The notes: generated from the sequence alone by a model not told the origin. Positions 1 through 9,624 are shown, counted from the first letter of the stretch. The stretch is 64,000 nt of DNA from Paraburkholderia dioscoreae (GCF_902459535.1 NZ_LR699553.1:186001-250000), one strand, 5' to 3'. Translations and numbers: made by a program.

Positions 1-737
1 TTCCGCTCCTTCCGTACTGCAACCGGATTCGCGACGCGCGTTTCGAATTCGACGGCGGCACCATCGACCTTGCCGGCAACGACGCGCGTTTCGCCCACGC
101 GCTGCACGGCAATGCGTGGCGGCATCCGTGGCAAGTGGGAGCGCGCACGGAAAGCTCGGTGGAACTGCACTTCGAACACGAACCGGATTCGCGCTTGCGC
201 GGCGACTGGCCGTTCCGTTATCGCGCTCAGCAGAGAATCGAGTTGAGCGGCGGCGCGCTCCACATCACGCTGTCCGCGCAAAACCTCGCCGCGCGGCCGA
301 TGCCGTTCGGTATGGGCCATCACCCGTACTATCCGCGCACCGCGCAAACCCGCGTGTACGCCGAAGTGGGAGCCATGTGGCATGCCGACGCCGACGTGCT
401 GCCCACGCATCTCGGCCCGCATCCGGCGGTGGATGCGTTGCGCGAAGGCATGTCCGCCGACGCCTTCGATCTCGACAACAACTTTGCGAACTGGTCGCGC
501 GAGGCGACCATTGCGTGGCCCGACGAACACCGTCGCCTGACGATGACCGCCGACGCGCCATTCGATCACATGGTGGTGTTCGCGCCGGCCAACGATGCGC
601 AACTGTGCGTGGAACCGGTGACGAACACCACCGATTGCTTCAACGCGGTCGGCATGCGTGAGCATGTAGGCGGCTGCGTGTTGCAGCCGGGCGAGAAGAT
701 TGCCGCGACGGTGAAATGGACGCCGCACAAAAACTAG
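1..737 (+). CDS. Aldose 1-epimerase family protein (5' partial)
   Basis: The reading frame is open from the window edge (frame starting at base 3) to a TAG at 735-737, so the N-terminus lies outside. The first visible residues, PLLPYCNRIRDARF, match the N-terminal LxPYxNRI signature of the galactose mutarotase fold. HALHGNAW follows, giving the first catalytic His region, and GMGHHPYYPR gives the second conserved His pair. The family interconverts alpha and beta anomers of aldoses in the cytoplasm. About 244 residues are visible of a usual 290-350. The exact sugar is not determinable, and no neighbouring sugar genes are visible. Confidence 0.85.
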   Translation, partial: PLLPYCNRIRDARFEFDGGTIDLAGNDARFAHALHGNAWRHPWQVGARTESSVELHFEHEPDSRLRGDWPFRYRAQQRIELSGGALHITLSAQNLAARPMPFGMGHHPYYPRTAQTRVYAEVGAMWHADADVLPTHLGPHPAVDALREGMSADAFDLDNNFANWSREATIAWPDEHRRLTMTADAPFDHMVVFAPANDAQLCVEPVTNTTDCFNAVGMREHVGGCVLQPGEKIAATVKWTPHKN

Positions 738-773
738 CGTGCAGCGCCTGTGCTTGCGTTTGCCTGCCTTTGC

Positions 774-1571
774 CTATTCGAGCCGCAAGCGGGCCATATA
801 CGGCAAGTGATCCGAGAGCCACGCGGTTTCCTGCGTCGGCTGGATCCATTCGACCGGCTGCATGCCGCGCACGAACATCTTGTCGAGCGCAAGTGCCGGT
901 GAGAAAGCCGGAAAGGTGCGGCCCGATTCGCCAAGCAGCGTGGCCACTTCCTGCAGACCATGCTCACGGAAGAGCGGCACTGAATCGTTGCGCCAGTCGT
1001 TGAAGTCGCCGGCCAGCACGAGTGGACCTTGCGGTGCTTCCTTCGCGATCCAGTGCGCGATCCAGTTCATCTGACGCAAGCGTGCCGAGCGGGTGAGCGC
1101 AAGATGCGCGCACAGCAGCGTGACCGAGTGACCGCCAAAGGTGGCGCGCGCCACCAGTAACCCACGCTTTTCGAAGCGATGCGCGGAGATGTCCCAGCGC
1201 CCGCCGAGATCGAGCGGATGCGGCGACAGGATCGCATTGCCATGCCGCCACGACGGTTTGAAAACGTTCGGTCCGAGCGCGATTTCGAGCTCCAGCGCAC
1301 GTGCGATTTCAGTGGCCTGGCAATGCCAGACATCGTTCAACGGATCGGCTAGCGGCGCGCCGAAACTGCTCGCCAGCACCGGCGCCGGCATGCGCCGCGC
1401 CATCGCTTCCTGTAAGAAATAGGCGTCCGCGTGGGTGGATTGCACCCACTGCTGCATGGCCTGCCAGGCCTGAAAGCCGAGCGGCGTGCGGCCCTTATGC
1501 AGGTTCCAGCTCACCGCAATGAAATCCTTGGGCGCTACGCTCTCGCGGATCAGTTCTTCGGGGTTTCGCAT
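774..1571 (-). CDS. Endonuclease/exonuclease/phosphatase (EEP) family protein
   Basis: A 265-residue cytoplasmic protein with the EEP (DNase I-like) fold. Visible landmarks are SWNLHKG near residue 22 (metal-binding Asn), FLQEAM (conserved Glu), CAHLAL, the AGDFNDWR motif in the second half (catalytic Asp/Asn) and a C-terminal SDHLPYMARL (catalytic Asp-His). These residues coordinate Mg2+ for phosphodiester or phosphomonoester cleavage. No signal peptide is visible. It converges on the aldose epimerase gene with a 36-bp gap. The start is the ATG at 1571, but its Shine-Dalgarno is weak. Substrate (DNA, RNA or lipid phosphate) cannot be assigned. Confidence 0.85.
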   Translation of the reverse strand: MRNPEELIRESVAPKDFIAVSWNLHKGRTPLGFQAWQAMQQWVQSTHADAYFLQEAMARRMPAPVLASSFGAPLADPLNDVWHCQATEIARALELEIALGPNVFKPSWRHGNAILSPHPLDLGGRWDISAHRFEKRGLLVARATFGGHSVTLLCAHLALTRSARLRQMNWIAHWIAKEAPQGPLVLAGDFNDWRNDSVPLFREHGLQEVATLLGESGRTFPAFSPALALDKMFVRGMQPVEWIQPTQETAWLSDHLPYMARLRLE

Positions 1572-1659
1572 GCCGCGTTGTCCACGTGTTCTGTTTGGGG
1601 GCGTCGGTTAGTCGCGCGCTGTTGGTGTGTTCTCGTGCGTGTTCTTTGCATCGGTTCGA

Positions 1660-2196
1660 TCAGTTTGCCGTGTTTGCACTGTCCGCGAGATTTGCGCGCA
1701 CGCGGTATACCAGGTTCGGGTCTTTATCGACGATGGTCCAACTGGCCCATTGCCCCGGCGCCACCTTCAGGCCGGGATGGCTCGCGCTCACCTGGCGCGG
1801 TTGCGGCGGCAGCTTGCAGCCGGTGCCGGTTTGCCGGGCCGCGTCTTCCTCGAACGTTTCCTGTGCTTCGATCGACAACGTGACTCCGCTCGCGTCCGCC
1901 TGCAGTGGCGAGACGGTCAGCGTGCGCGCCAGATCGATGCTGCCGCCGGGCTGATCCTTGCAGCCGACGTTATGCTGCACGACCTTGTGATGCGTGTCCG
2001 TGCGCGCCTGACCAACCGTGGTGGTGCCGTCGAACGCGTCGATCTGCTGGCCGTCGCGCATGACCTGCAACTGCCATTGCACGACCTGCTGTGCCGGCCG
2101 TGGCGGTGTATTTTGTTGTGTGCCTTGTGCGCTTTGTTGTGCATTCGCAAGCAACGAAGTGCCGAGCAGCACGGCCAAGATACTGGTTTTCCACAT
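1660..2196 (-). CDS. Secreted hypothetical protein
   Basis: Start chosen at 2196 (MWKTSILAVLLG). A GGAGAC Shine-Dalgarno lies just upstream, and this start gives a clean signal peptide with cleavage after the LLANA box. A longer reading frame from 2265 would bury the signal peptide. The mature part (about 160 residues) has few hydrophobic stretches. It has one region with a single Cys (HNVGCKDQ) and a second Cys near the C-terminal third (GTGCKLP), possibly forming a disulfide in the periplasm. It lies 88 bp upstream of the EEP gene on the same strand. No family is recognised. Confidence 0.7.
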   Translation of the reverse strand: MWKTSILAVLLGTSLLANAQQSAQGTQQNTPPRPAQQVVQWQLQVMRDGQQIDAFDGTTTVGQARTDTHHKVVQHNVGCKDQPGGSIDLARTLTVSPLQADASGVTLSIEAQETFEEDAARQTGTGCKLPPQPRQVSASHPGLKVAPGQWASWTIVDKDPNLVYRVRANLADSANTAN

Positions 2197-2465
2197 AGAA
2201 GAAAGTCTCCGGTCACCGGATCCGGCGCCATAGTCAGAGGGCCATCTTACGCCTGATGCGCGCAACGCCTTTCTGACACTTCAAACGGGGCCGGGTTCAG
2301 CAACAATCCATTTCAGATAAGGCCCGCAATCCGCAAAAACAACCCGCTGTTAGCAGCAGAGCAGCACGACTGCTGGCTTGCACGCGAATATGTCCTCGCT
2401 ACACTGGACCTGAAACGGCGCCCATCAGGTGCCTCAGCAGCAGGACTAGCCAGACGGGGTGAGCG

Positions 2466-3443
2466 ATGACAACAGCAATGGTCAAACAGGAAATCGCCGT
2501 GGCATCTTTCAGTCGGGTGTACGACCTCGATCAGGTCGAGACCGCGCTGAACGATCTCGGTGAAGGTGCGAACGAGGCACTGCGCGCGACATACGAAAAG
2601 ATGCTGAAAACCGGCAATCTGCGCTTTTGCGTGAAGCCGAACCGCATGCCGTCGATCGACGATCTGATCGACGCGCTGCCCAACTTTTCAGCGCCGCTCG
2701 ACGACATCCGCAAACAGGTCGCCTTGTGTCTCGAAACAGAAGACCGCCTGGAACTGATGCCGATTCTGCTGCTCGGCGATCCCGGCATCGGCAAGACTCA
2801 CTTCGCCAAGCAGTTGGCGCGCCTGCTCGGCACCGCGTATCAATATGTGGCGATGAGTTCGCTGACGGCGGGGTGGATTCTGTCGGGCGCTTCGTCGCAA
2901 TGGAAAAATGCGAAGCCAGGCAAGGTGTTCGATGCGCTGGTGAACGGCAGCTATGCGAATCCGGTGATTGCCGTCGACGAAATCGACAAGGCGACGGGCG
3001 ATTCGCAATACGATCCGCTCGGCGCGTTGTATGCGCTGCTCGAGCACGACACGGCGCAGACGTTCATCGACGAATTCGCCGAGATTCCGATCAATGCCGG
3101 GCACGTGATCTGGATTGCGACGGCGAACGACGAGCGCTCGATTCCCGAGCCGATCCTGAACCGGATGAACGTGTACGAGATCCCTGCGCCGGACCGCGAG
3201 GGCGCACGCCGGATCGCCCAGGCGATCTACGACGAGATCCGCTCGGCGCATAACTGGGGGCTGCGCTTTCCCGAGGTGCTCGGCGACGCCGCGCTCGATG
3301 CGTTGATGCGGGCATCTCCGCGTGAAATGCGGCGGGCGATTCTCAATGGCTTCGGCGCGGCGCGCATCGACGGGCGTGACCGGATCGAGGCCGGCGACAT
3401 TCGCCTCGATTACGGAAATCGGCGAAAACCCATCGGTTTTTGA
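2466..3443 (+). CDS. AAA family ATPase (Lon-like ATPase module)
   Basis: A 325-residue protein with a single AAA+ module. Walker A is GDPGIGKTHFAK near residues 105-116 and Walker B is VIAVDEIDKA near 170. Sensor-1 is IWIATAND, and an arginine-finger-like region follows at PEPILNRMNVYEIP. A small C-terminal helical domain with SPREMRRAIL is consistent with the Lon-type AAA lid. No protease Ser-Lys dyad domain follows, so it is an ATPase without an attached peptidase. The 100-residue N-terminal part is not recognised. It stands alone; a terminator lies about 200 bp downstream. Function inferred only as ATP-driven remodelling. Confidence 0.85.
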   Translation: MTTAMVKQEIAVASFSRVYDLDQVETALNDLGEGANEALRATYEKMLKTGNLRFCVKPNRMPSIDDLIDALPNFSAPLDDIRKQVALCLETEDRLELMPILLLGDPGIGKTHFAKQLARLLGTAYQYVAMSSLTAGWILSGASSQWKNAKPGKVFDALVNGSYANPVIAVDEIDKATGDSQYDPLGALYALLEHDTAQTFIDEFAEIPINAGHVIWIATANDERSIPEPILNRMNVYEIPAPDREGARRIAQAIYDEIRSAHNWGLRFPEVLGDAALDALMRASPREMRRAILNGFGAARIDGRDRIEAGDIRLDYGNRRKPIGF

Positions 3444-3641
3444 GTATTTTTGCCACTTTTTCGTAAAAAGCCGCCTCCAGGCGGTATTTCGCGAGCCAAA
3501 TCGGGAATCCGTGCCGGGAACGGAGTGAATGCTACGGCAATTATTGCTGCGATTGAGTTGCCAGGAACCAAGCACTGTCACCTTCGACGGCGTACACTGA
3601 TTCGGTCCGGCCGATACGTTTGAGACCTGCACAAGACCGAG

Positions 3642-3675
3642 TGCCCGCAGTGGTTGCCGACTGCGGGCATTTCTG
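3642..3675 (+). terminator. Rho-independent terminator-like hairpin
   Basis: A perfect 10-bp inverted repeat TGCCCGCAGT / ACTGCGGGCA (3642-3651 and 3660-3669) is followed by TTTCTGTCTG. It sits between the AAA ATPase and the FAD oxidoreductase genes. Apart from this hairpin, the 384-bp gap (3444-3827) shows nothing gene-like. Confidence 0.6.
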
Positions 3676-3827
3676 TCTGTACGGCGTCATACAATTTTGC
3701 GTAGCGGTTGCGAATGGACGGGAGCGTTGGACAGCGAGCGGTGTACGGCACGCGTCAGCCGCATCCTGTCTTCATCTTGATCGGGCGAACGAGGCAGCGC
3801 GCGGCGAAGTTGGCCGCGTCAAGGGAC

Positions 3828-4934
3828 ATGGACCAAATCGAATGTGTAGTGATCGGCGCTGGCGTGGTCGGTCTCGCGGTGGCGCGCGCACTGGCGGCGC
3901 GCGGGCGCGAAGTGATCGTGCTGGAAGCGGCGGAGGCGATCGGCGTGGGCACCAGCTCGCGCAACAGCGAGGTGATTCACGCGGGCATCTACTATCCGCG
4001 CGGCTCGCTCAAAGCGGCGCTTTGCGTGCGCGGCCGCGAGATGCTCTACGAGTACTGCGTCGAGCATAAGGTGCCGCATTCGCGGTGCGGCAAACTACTG
4101 GTCGCCACCTCGCGCAACCAGATTCCTCAGCTTGAAAACATCATGGCAAAAGGCCGTGACAACGGGGTGCTCGACCTGATGCGAATCACCGGCGACCAGG
4201 CGCAAGCCCTCGAACCCGCGCTCGAGTGTGTCGAAGCGGTGTTCTCGCCGCAGACGGGCATTGTCGATAGTCATCAGTTCATGCTGGCGCTGCAGGGTGA
4301 CGCCGAACGCGACGGCGCGGTGTGCGCGTTTCATGCGCCGGTGCAGGGGATCGAAGCGAGCAATGGCCGCTTCAACATCAAGGTGGGCGGTGACGCGCCG
4401 ACCACGATCAGCGCCGCCTGCGTGATCAACAGCGCCGGCTTGCAGGCGAATGCACTGGCCCGCAAGATCCGCGGACTCGACGCGCGGCATGTGCCGCCGC
4501 TCTATCTCGCGCGCGGCAATTACTTCGGCATCTCCGGGCGCGCGCCATTCAGCCGCCTGATTTACCCGATGCCGAACGAAGCCGGTCTCGGCGTGCATCT
4601 GACCATCGATCTGGGCGGGCAGGCGCGTTTCGGTCCCGATGTCGAATGGGTCGATGCGATCAATTACGATGTCGATCCGCGTCGCGCGGAATCGTTTTAC
4701 GCGGCGATTCGCGCCTATTGGCCCGCGCTGCCGGACAACGCATTGCAGCCCGCTTACGCGGGGATTCGTCCGAAGCTTTCCGGTCCCGGCGAACCTGCCG
4801 CCGACTTCGTGATTCAAGGTCCGGCCGCGCACGGCGTACGTGGGCTGGTGAATCTGTTCGGTATCGAGTCGCCGGGATTGACGGCGTCGCTCGCCATCGC
4901 GCAGCGCGTGTGCGAGCTGAGCGGCCGCGCGTAG
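3828..4934 (+). CDS. FAD-dependent oxidoreductase, L-2-hydroxyglutarate oxidase-like
   Basis: A 368-residue DAO-family flavoenzyme. The start at 3828 (MDQIECVVIGAGVVGLAVAR) places the dinucleotide-binding GxGxxG at the very N-terminus. A longer frame from 3708 adds 40 unlike residues and is not favoured. The segment SSRNSEVIHAGIYYPRGSLK is the hallmark of the L2HGDH/LhgO subgroup. The C-terminal PAYAGIRPKLSG and GIESPGLTASLAIA complete the FAD fold. The family oxidises L-2-hydroxyglutarate to 2-oxoglutarate, passing electrons to the quinone pool. No csiD or gab genes are adjacent, so substrate is by family only. Confidence 0.85.
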   Translation: MDQIECVVIGAGVVGLAVARALAARGREVIVLEAAEAIGVGTSSRNSEVIHAGIYYPRGSLKAALCVRGREMLYEYCVEHKVPHSRCGKLLVATSRNQIPQLENIMAKGRDNGVLDLMRITGDQAQALEPALECVEAVFSPQTGIVDSHQFMLALQGDAERDGAVCAFHAPVQGIEASNGRFNIKVGGDAPTTISAACVINSAGLQANALARKIRGLDARHVPPLYLARGNYFGISGRAPFSRLIYPMPNEAGLGVHLTIDLGGQARFGPDVEWVDAINYDVDPRRAESFYAAIRAYWPALPDNALQPAYAGIRPKLSGPGEPAADFVIQGPAAHGVRGLVNLFGIESPGLTASLAIAQRVCELSGRA

Positions 4935-5153
4935 TTCGCACGCGTTCACGCAGTTCCGGTAGCACTGCGAGGTCACCGCAAGTGCTCGGCTCGCGCGTAA
5001 TCGATTCGCATTGCGCGCGACCTTCAGACGCGGCGCAGTACTAATTCGCTTATCTCTATCATTTGAGGCGGCACGCGCGACGGCTTCATTGATATCCTTG
5101 GGGACCGCTGTCATCAGAACGGCGATCAGTTCAATAAAACGGAGTGAGTCCCC

Positions 5154-5465
5154 ATGAAATCATCACGTCGTACGTTTTTGATCACCAGCATTGGTGTGGC
5201 TTCCACCTTTGCTCTGTCGCGCCAGGCATTTGCCGATGCGCCGAAAGTCTCCGAATCCGATCCGACCGCGCAAGCACTCGGCTACAAGGAGGACGCGAGC
5301 AAAGTCGACAAAGCGAAATTCGCCAAGTACGCGGCAGGCCAGGACTGCGGCAACTGCAGCTTCTTCCAGGGCAAGCCGACCGACGCCTACGCTCCTTGCC
5401 CGATGTTCGCCGGCAAGCAGGTCGCGGCGAAGGGTTGGTGCAGCGCATATAACAAGAAGGCCTGA
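5154..5465 (+). CDS. High-potential iron-sulfur protein (HiPIP)
   Basis: A 103-residue precursor. The N-terminus MKSSRRTFLITSIGVAST carries a twin-arginine motif and a hydrophobic stretch, then AFADAP as a cleavage site, so it is folded before export to the periplasm. The mature domain has the four cluster cysteines in HiPIP spacing: DCGNC, then APCP, then GWC near the C-terminus. These ligate a single 4Fe-4S cluster cycling 3+/2+. Known HiPIPs carry electrons between the bc1 complex and terminal oxidases or reaction centres. It is monocistronic, with a strong terminator at 5548-5581. Confidence 0.95.
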   Translation: MKSSRRTFLITSIGVASTFALSRQAFADAPKVSESDPTAQALGYKEDASKVDKAKFAKYAAGQDCGNCSFFQGKPTDAYAPCPMFAGKQVAAKGWCSAYNKKA

Positions 5466-5547
5466 TTACCCGCCAGCCGCGCGCGCAAACGGTGTTGCGC
5501 GAAACGCGCCGCAACATGGCGGTGTGCAGTCGAGAGCCCATCATGCA

Positions 5548-5581
5548 GGCGTCTGCCGCCCCGCGCGGCAGACGCCTTTTT
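5548..5581 (+). terminator. Rho-independent terminator of the HiPIP gene
   Basis: A 12-bp perfect stem GGCGTCTGCCGC / GCGGCAGACGCC (5548-5559 and 5565-5576) with a 5-nt loop is followed by TTTTT. It lies 80 bp after the HiPIP stop. Confidence 0.9.
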
Positions 5582-5719
5582 GCTGCTTGAAAACCGCTTG
5601 TGCGCTCTTTACACTCCAATGCGACCTTAGCTGCCGGCGTTCTTTTTCTCACTCGCGCCGATGCGCCATTGCACCGAAACGACGCACCACAGGATACTTT
5701 TCGCAGGCTGGAGATTCGA

Positions 5720-7012
5720 ATGACACCAGCGTCAAGGAGCCTTCATACGCGGGCGGTCGTCGCGGCTGTGATCGGCAATGCGCTCGAGTGGTACGACTTC
5801 ACCGTGTTCGGCTTTCTGACGGTGGTGATCGCGCAATTGTTCTTCCCGGCCGGCAACGACTATGCGTCGCTGCTCCTCACCACCGCAACGTTCGGCGTCG
5901 CTTTCGTCATGCGGCCGATCGGCGGCATCGTATTCGGACTCTACGCGGATCGCGCGGGACGCAAAGCGGCGTTGTCGCTCGTCCTCGCGCTGATGACGCT
6001 CGGCATTCTCATGCTCGCGATCGCCCCGCCGTATTCGGCGATCGGCATCGGCGCGCCGTTGATGATCGTAGTCGGACGCCTGCTGCAGGGTTTTTCCGCC
6101 GGCGGTGAATTCGGCAGTTCGACGGCGTTGCTGATCGAAGCGGCGCCGTTCTCGAAGCGCGGCTTTTACGGCAGTTGGCAGATGGCGAGCCAGGCGGCGG
6201 CGCTGCTGCTCGGCGCGCTGGTGGGCGCATTGATTACGCGCGGCCTGTCGCCCGAAGCGCTGAAATCCTGGGGCTGGCGCGTGCCCTTCATCCTGGGTTT
6301 GATCATTGGACCGATCGGCTTTTATATCCGCCGGAATCTCGCCGACTCGGAAGCATTCCTGCTCGCGCAAAAAACCGCGCGGCGGGCGACGCTCGGCGAA
6401 GTTTTCAGAAGCCACAGTCGCGACGTGCTCTGCGGACTCGGTTCGGTGGTCGCACTCACGGTGACGATCTACGTGCTGATCAGCTATCTGCCGACTTTCG
6501 CGGTCCATCAACTGAAACTGCCTTACGCACAATCCTTTTACGCGGTGGTCGTCGGCAATCTGCTGTTGACGGTGCTTTCGCCGTTGACCGGCGCATGGTC
6601 GGACCGGATCGGGCGCAAGTGGCTGTCGCTGTGGTCGCTGGTGATCACGCTCGTGATTATCTATCCGCTGTTCATGTGGCTCGCGGCGGAGCCGAGCGTG
6701 TCGAAACTGATTCTCGTGCAGGCGCTGCTGTCGATCACGCTGTCCGGCTATTACGGCCCGTTCGGCGCGCTGATCGCGGAGCTGTTTCCGGCGAATGTGC
6801 GCTCGATTGGTTTATCGCTCGCGTACAACATCGCGGTGATGGTGTTCGGCGGTTTTGGGCCATTCATCGTGACGTGGCTCATCGACACTACCGGTTCGAC
6901 GCTTGCGCCGATTTACTACGTGATGGGTGGACTGGCGCTGTCGATCCTCGCGGTGGCCTGCATTCCGGGCAAGCGCCACGCGGATCTCGACGCGCAGCGC
7001 AAACCGGCTTGA
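5720..7012 (+). CDS. MFS transporter, metabolite:H+ symporter (MHS) family
   Basis: Start taken at 5720 (MTPASRSLHTRAVVAAVIGN), giving 430 residues; the frame stays open upstream but without a better start. The motif NALEWYDFTVFGFL in TM1 is diagnostic of the MHS subfamily (ProP, KgtP, ShiA, CitA types). GLYADRAGRKAAL matches the loop 2-3 motif A, and GAWSDRIGRKWLS is its repeat in the C-terminal half. About 12 membrane segments are visible. It imports an organic acid, betaine or similar metabolite with protons; the substrate is not readable from sequence. Confidence 0.9.
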   Translation: MTPASRSLHTRAVVAAVIGNALEWYDFTVFGFLTVVIAQLFFPAGNDYASLLLTTATFGVAFVMRPIGGIVFGLYADRAGRKAALSLVLALMTLGILMLAIAPPYSAIGIGAPLMIVVGRLLQGFSAGGEFGSSTALLIEAAPFSKRGFYGSWQMASQAAALLLGALVGALITRGLSPEALKSWGWRVPFILGLIIGPIGFYIRRNLADSEAFLLAQKTARRATLGEVFRSHSRDVLCGLGSVVALTVTIYVLISYLPTFAVHQLKLPYAQSFYAVVVGNLLLTVLSPLTGAWSDRIGRKWLSLWSLVITLVIIYPLFMWLAAEPSVSKLILVQALLSITLSGYYGPFGALIAELFPANVRSIGLSLAYNIAVMVFGGFGPFIVTWLIDTTGSTLAPIYYVMGGLALSILAVACIPGKRHADLDAQRKPA

Positions 7013-7133
7013 ATGACGGCCGGATTGAGTTGCGCGTTGATGTTTGCCGCAGAACTTCGCCGCCGCTTCGCATCGCCGCCTTCATCGCCTTCGCCGTATT
7101 TGCTGCCTTCTGCGCCACGCGCAGCGTCTTCGT

Positions 7134-8657
7134 TCAGTTGCGTGCCTGCATCAACGGCGGCCGCTTGTCGAACCACGGCCGAGCCGTTTCGAGTTGCGCG
7201 GCCAGACGCAGAAGCGTGGCCTCGCCGCCCTCGCGCGCGGCAAACTGCACGCCGACCGGCAGCCCGCGCGCAGTCCAGTAAAGCGGTACCGACATCGCCG
7301 GCTGACCGCTCAGATTGAACAGTTCTGTGCAACCGGCCCACGTGAATGCCTTGTTCGACGCTTCCGCCAGTACCTTCTTCATCAGCGCTTCGAGCGGCAT
7401 GGCGGTGACGGCGCGCATCTGCATGCGTTCCGCGGAGGTGGGCTGCATCTCGCCGATCTTGATTGGCGGCGCGGCCAGCGTGGCGCACAGAATCACGTCG
7501 TAGCGATTCAGCAGGTCGGTGAGTCGTGCGGTGATGCGGCGCTGTTCTTCGAGCGCGGCGGGCAGGCCACGCTCGCCGAGTTTGCGGCCCACGTGCGCCA
7601 TCGCCCACGTCGAAATCTCGAATTCGGCGCGCAGCGGTTTGCGGCCGCTGATGCGTTCGGCGTTGAGCACGAGATCTTCCGCTGTCACCGACCAGAGTGT
7701 GAGAAACGCATGCCGAACCGCCGCGTAGTCGATGCCTAGCGACACCGGCTCGATGTTATGGCCGAGCGAATTGGCGAGTTGCGCGGCATCTTCGAGCGCG
7801 GCGCGCGAGTCGGCGGAAAGCGACGGCGCCAGCATCGGCTCGGTGACGTAGGCGATGTTCAGCGGCTTGCACGGCTCGCGGCTCGCGCTCAGAAACGTGC
7901 CCGGCGCGCCGAGCGGTCTGTCCGCATTGCCCGCAAGCAGATCGAGCAGCAACGCACTGTCGCGCACGCTGCGCGACACCGCGTGATCGACGCCGAGTTC
8001 ACCGGCAGCCGCCGCCGCTGTCGCGCGCGGCACACGTCCACGTGAAGGTTTGAGGCCGAAGAGTCCGCAGCATGAGGCCGGAATGCGGATCGAGCCGCCG
8101 CCGTCCGACGCATGAGCGAGCGGCACGATGCCCGCGGCCACCGCCGCCGCCGCGCCACCGCTCGAACCGCCTGGCGTATGGTCGAGATTCCACGGGTTGC
8201 GGCACGCACCGAACAGTTCGGGCTCCGTATAAGGCATCTGGCCGAGCTCGGACGTGCTGGTCTTCGCGAAGATGTTGAGGCCCGCCGCTTTCGCAAGCGT
8301 GACCACGGGCGCGTCCTGAGCAGGAATGAAATGGCGGTAGTGGCGGCTACCCATTGCCATGCGCAGGCCGGCGACCGGCGCGCCGAGATCCTTGATCAGA
8401 TAGGGCACGCCCGCCAGCGCGGTTTGCGCGCTTTCGCCATTCGCATTGTTTGCGCCGTTCGCCGCGCGGTTTGCGTCGTCGCGCGAAGCGCGCTGACGGG
8501 CTGCATCGTAGTCCTTCAGGACAATCGCATTGATCGCGGGATTGACGGCTTCGGTGCGTGAGATCGCGATGTCGAGCAACTCGCGCGCGCTCGCCTCGCG
8601 CTTGCGTATCAGGTCGGCGAGGCCGGTGGCGTCATGGGCGAGATAGTCTGAATGCAC
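7134..8657 (-). CDS. Amidase signature family enzyme
   Basis: An amidase-signature hydrolase. The Ser-Ser-Lys triad is visible: Lys in PYLIKDLGAP, the glycine/serine segment TPGGSSGGAAAAVAAG, and DGGGSIRIPASCCGLFGLK. These enzymes hydrolyse amides (or transamidate, as GatA) in the cytoplasm. No GatB/C partner is nearby, so a stand-alone amidase is likely. The longest frame begins at 8786, inside a hairpin (8766-8794) that looks like the terminator of the upstream gene. I therefore prefer the GTG at 8657 (VHSDYLAHDATGL), which has a GAGGG about 10 nt upstream and begins where the family usually does. The result is 507 residues. Confidence 0.88.
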   Translation of the reverse strand: MHSDYLAHDATGLADLIRKREASARELLDIAISRTEAVNPAINAIVLKDYDAARQRASRDDANRAANGANNANGESAQTALAGVPYLIKDLGAPVAGLRMAMGSRHYRHFIPAQDAPVVTLAKAAGLNIFAKTSTSELGQMPYTEPELFGACRNPWNLDHTPGGSSGGAAAAVAAGIVPLAHASDGGGSIRIPASCCGLFGLKPSRGRVPRATAAAAAGELGVDHAVSRSVRDSALLLDLLAGNADRPLGAPGTFLSASREPCKPLNIAYVTEPMLAPSLSADSRAALEDAAQLANSLGHNIEPVSLGIDYAAVRHAFLTLWSVTAEDLVLNAERISGRKPLRAEFEISTWAMAHVGRKLGERGLPAALEEQRRITARLTDLLNRYDVILCATLAAPPIKIGEMQPTSAERMQMRAVTAMPLEALMKKVLAEASNKAFTWAGCTELFNLSGQPAMSVPLYWTARGLPVGVQFAAREGGEATLLRLAAQLETARPWFDKRPPLMQARN

Positions 8658-8765
8658 GACGGATGGGCCCTCGCTATCGAATGTTGGATCGGCTGATTGT
8701 CCATGCGCGCGATGAACCGTTCTGCCGGACGTCACGTCGCCCGGGCTGATCGCCACACAGGGAAG

Positions 8766-8794
8766 AAGACGGCGTGCCGCTGACACGCCGTCTT
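8766..8794 (-). terminator. Terminator hairpin downstream of dienelactone hydrolase
   Basis: An 11-bp perfect inverted repeat AAGACGGCGTG / CACGCCGTCTT separated by 7 nt. Read on the minus strand it is followed by TCTTCCC. It fits termination of the dienelactone hydrolase message and lies upstream of the preferred amidase start. Confidence 0.65.
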
Positions 8795-8925
8795 TGAGAG
8801 AGTAACTGAGTTATGCGCGCGAGTTACTGACGCAAGTAAAGAGCGCCGATAAAAATGCGCAATCGACGCGCGCGATCGGGCGGCGCGAATGGCCGCACAA
8901 ACAGCGCGCCAATCAGAGGCGCGCG

Positions 8926-9624
8926 TTACAGACGCTCGCCGAGGAAGGTCAACGTGCGGCCATGCGCCAGCGCGGCGGCGCGCTGGTTATACGACGCGCG
9001 GTCCGAGCAGTTGAAGCCGTGATCGGCGTTCGGATAGATGTTGAACTCGGCGTCGGTGCGGCCGGCGAAGCGCTCCTGAATCTGTCCGACAGCCGACACC
9101 GGAATATGCGCGTCGAGTTCGCCGTAGTGGAATTGCATCGGCACCTTGATTTTCGCGGCTTCGTCGAGCTGGTTCTGGATGCCGCCGCCGTAGTAGGCCA
9201 CCGCTGCGTCGAGCGTGCCTTGCGCCGCGGCCAGATAGGCGAGCCGGCCGCCGAAGCAGTAGCCGATCGCCGCGACCTTGCCGGTCACTTCCGGCATGGC
9301 ACGCAACGCGGCGGCGGCTGCGCCGATGTCGGCCACGGCTTGATCGACGTTGGTCTTCTGCATCAACTCGATGCCCTTCTCGCGATCCGCGCCTTCATAC
9401 GTCAATTCCACGCGCGGTTGCACACGCCAGAACACGTCCGGTGCGAGCGCGATGTAGCCGTCCTGGGCGTACTGATCCGCGACCGAGCGGATATGGCTGT
9501 TCACGCCGAAGATTTCCTGAATGATGATGACGGCCGGTCCCTTGCCGCCTTTGGGCAGCGCAAGGTAGCCGCCGAAACTGTCTTTACCGGCGGGAATGTC
9601 GATCCAGCGGGAAGTGGTGCTCAT
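8926..9624 (-). CDS. Dienelactone hydrolase family protein
   Basis: A 232-residue alpha/beta hydrolase. The nucleophile elbow is GYCFGG (Cys, as in true dienelactone hydrolases), the Asp is in GELDAHIP and the His in NADHGFN. QEIFGVNSHIR near residue 37 is the substrate-binding Glu motif of the family. Members open dienelactones in the chlorocatechol pathway, but many paralogues have unknown ester substrates, and no catechol dioxygenase is adjacent. Start at 9624 (MSTTSRWIDIPAG) is chosen because GGAGAG lies directly upstream; the in-frame ATG at 9636 overlaps that Shine-Dalgarno. Confidence 0.9.
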   Translation of the reverse strand: MSTTSRWIDIPAGKDSFGGYLALPKGGKGPAVIIIQEIFGVNSHIRSVADQYAQDGYIALAPDVFWRVQPRVELTYEGADREKGIELMQKTNVDQAVADIGAAAAALRAMPEVTGKVAAIGYCFGGRLAYLAAAQGTLDAAVAYYGGGIQNQLDEAAKIKVPMQFHYGELDAHIPVSAVGQIQERFAGRTDAEFNIYPNADHGFNCSDRASYNQRAAALAHGRTLTFLGERL